In this document: positions 5,495 through 5,743 of the stretch, in pieces
Layout of the letters: each line of letters starts with the position of its first letter
Numbering within the stretch: position 1 is the stretch's first letter
Source: CAIKKV01 sp044346855
GTDB taxonomy: Bacteria > Verrucomicrobiota > Kiritimatiellia > CAIKKV01
Assembly: GCA_044346855.1 (NCBI GenBank)
Contig: JBIIYJ010000334.1
Location: 1 to 5,743 of the forward strand
DNA: 5,743 nucleotides
Reading direction: 5' to 3'
Translations under genes and position numbers: made by a program
Notes under the pieces: model-generated
The model's input: the letters and a program-made list of their open reading frames with translations, nothing else
What the model was told of the DNA's origin: nothing
The model's database searches: none

Positions 5495-5743
5495 TTACTG
5501 GGGTTTCTGCTTTTTGCGGGGGGTGGCGCTCTGCTCGGGCTCGCCCGTCACCAGGCCGTCCGCGCCGGAAGCCGACTCCACCGCGTACTGGCCGCGCTGG
5601 CGCGCCACCAGCTCGCCGTACCGCTTCGACTTGTTCCAGTTCTGGATCTTGCTGAAGTAGCCGACCACGCGGGTCTCGCCCACCACGTTATCCGAGCCGC
5701 AGTGCCGGCACTTGCCCTGCAGGCCGCGGTCGCTCTTGAAGCA
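5495..5743 (-). CDS. nrdD: Anaerobic ribonucleoside-triphosphate reductase, C-terminal end (partial, N-terminus outside window)
   Basis: Only the last 82 residues are present; the frame is open to the right window edge. NrdD reduces ribonucleotides to deoxyribonucleotides without oxygen, using a glycyl radical. The visible part starts in the C-terminal zinc ribbon (a Cys as the first residue, then KCRHCG, cysteines 12 and 15 of the visible part). It continues with the radical-site motif TRVVGYF, where the Gly encoded at 5660-5662 is the expected radical carrier, and the family-typical QNWNKSKRYGELVARQ. A tail of about 28 residues follows, ending in a basic stretch (RKKQKPQ), longer than usual after this motif as far as I recall. 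The apparent GTG start at 5686 is internal. The redoxin and nrdG follow directly. Family call is very secure; whether it is formate- or redoxin-dependent cannot be told from this part alone. Confidence 0.92.
   Translation of the reverse strand, partial: CFKSDRGLQGKCRHCGSDNVVGETRVVGYFSKIQNWNKSKRYGELVARQRGQYAVESASGADGLVTGEPEQSATPRKKQKPQ

Overview
The window is GC-rich (roughly two thirds G+C) and every gene I can support lies on the minus strand. Transcription therefore runs from the right edge to the left edge. In that order the genes are: the C-terminal end of an anaerobic (class III) ribonucleotide reductase (nrdD, cut by the right edge); a small CxxC redoxin; the NrdD-activating radical SAM protein (nrdG); hypoxanthine phosphoribosyltransferase (hpt); a 707-residue heparinase II/III-like protein; and a secreted PQQ-type beta-propeller protein, cut by the left edge, that runs into a degenerate methyltransferase-like domain. 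Gaps are short (12, -4, 32, -4 and 91 bases). Two junctions are ATGA overlaps, so the first five genes look like one operon with translational coupling. I see no convincing promoter or terminator inside the window.

A class III reductase system points to an anaerobe or facultative anaerobe. The propeller protein with a methyltransferase-like C-terminus and the heparinase-like protein are typical of polysaccharide-degrading members of the PVC group (Planctomycetota, Lentisphaerota, Kiritimatiellota). A Kiritimatiellota- or Lentisphaerota-like organism is my best guess; this is inference from gene content, not a search.

Right part (4371-5743): nrdD end, redoxin and nrdG form a compact deoxyribonucleotide module. 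NrdG would install the glycyl radical on NrdD, and the redoxin is the likely electron donor. Middle part (1646-4338): purine salvage hpt is followed by, and translationally coupled to, the heparinase-like gene, an odd partnership. Left part (1-1554): the propeller gene has the strongest ribosome binding site in the window.

The most unusual signals lie in or beside the two spacers. The 91-base gap before the propeller gene holds a 47-base near-copy (45/47) of the 3' part of hpt. It is still in the hpt reading frame, is in frame with the propeller gene, and carries the family-typical GYGLD where the intact hpt has GCGLD. Both spacers also carry 7-base tandem repeats; the one between nrdG and hpt fills the whole spacer and contains the hpt start codon. 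A perfect 28-base palindrome lies inside the propeller gene.
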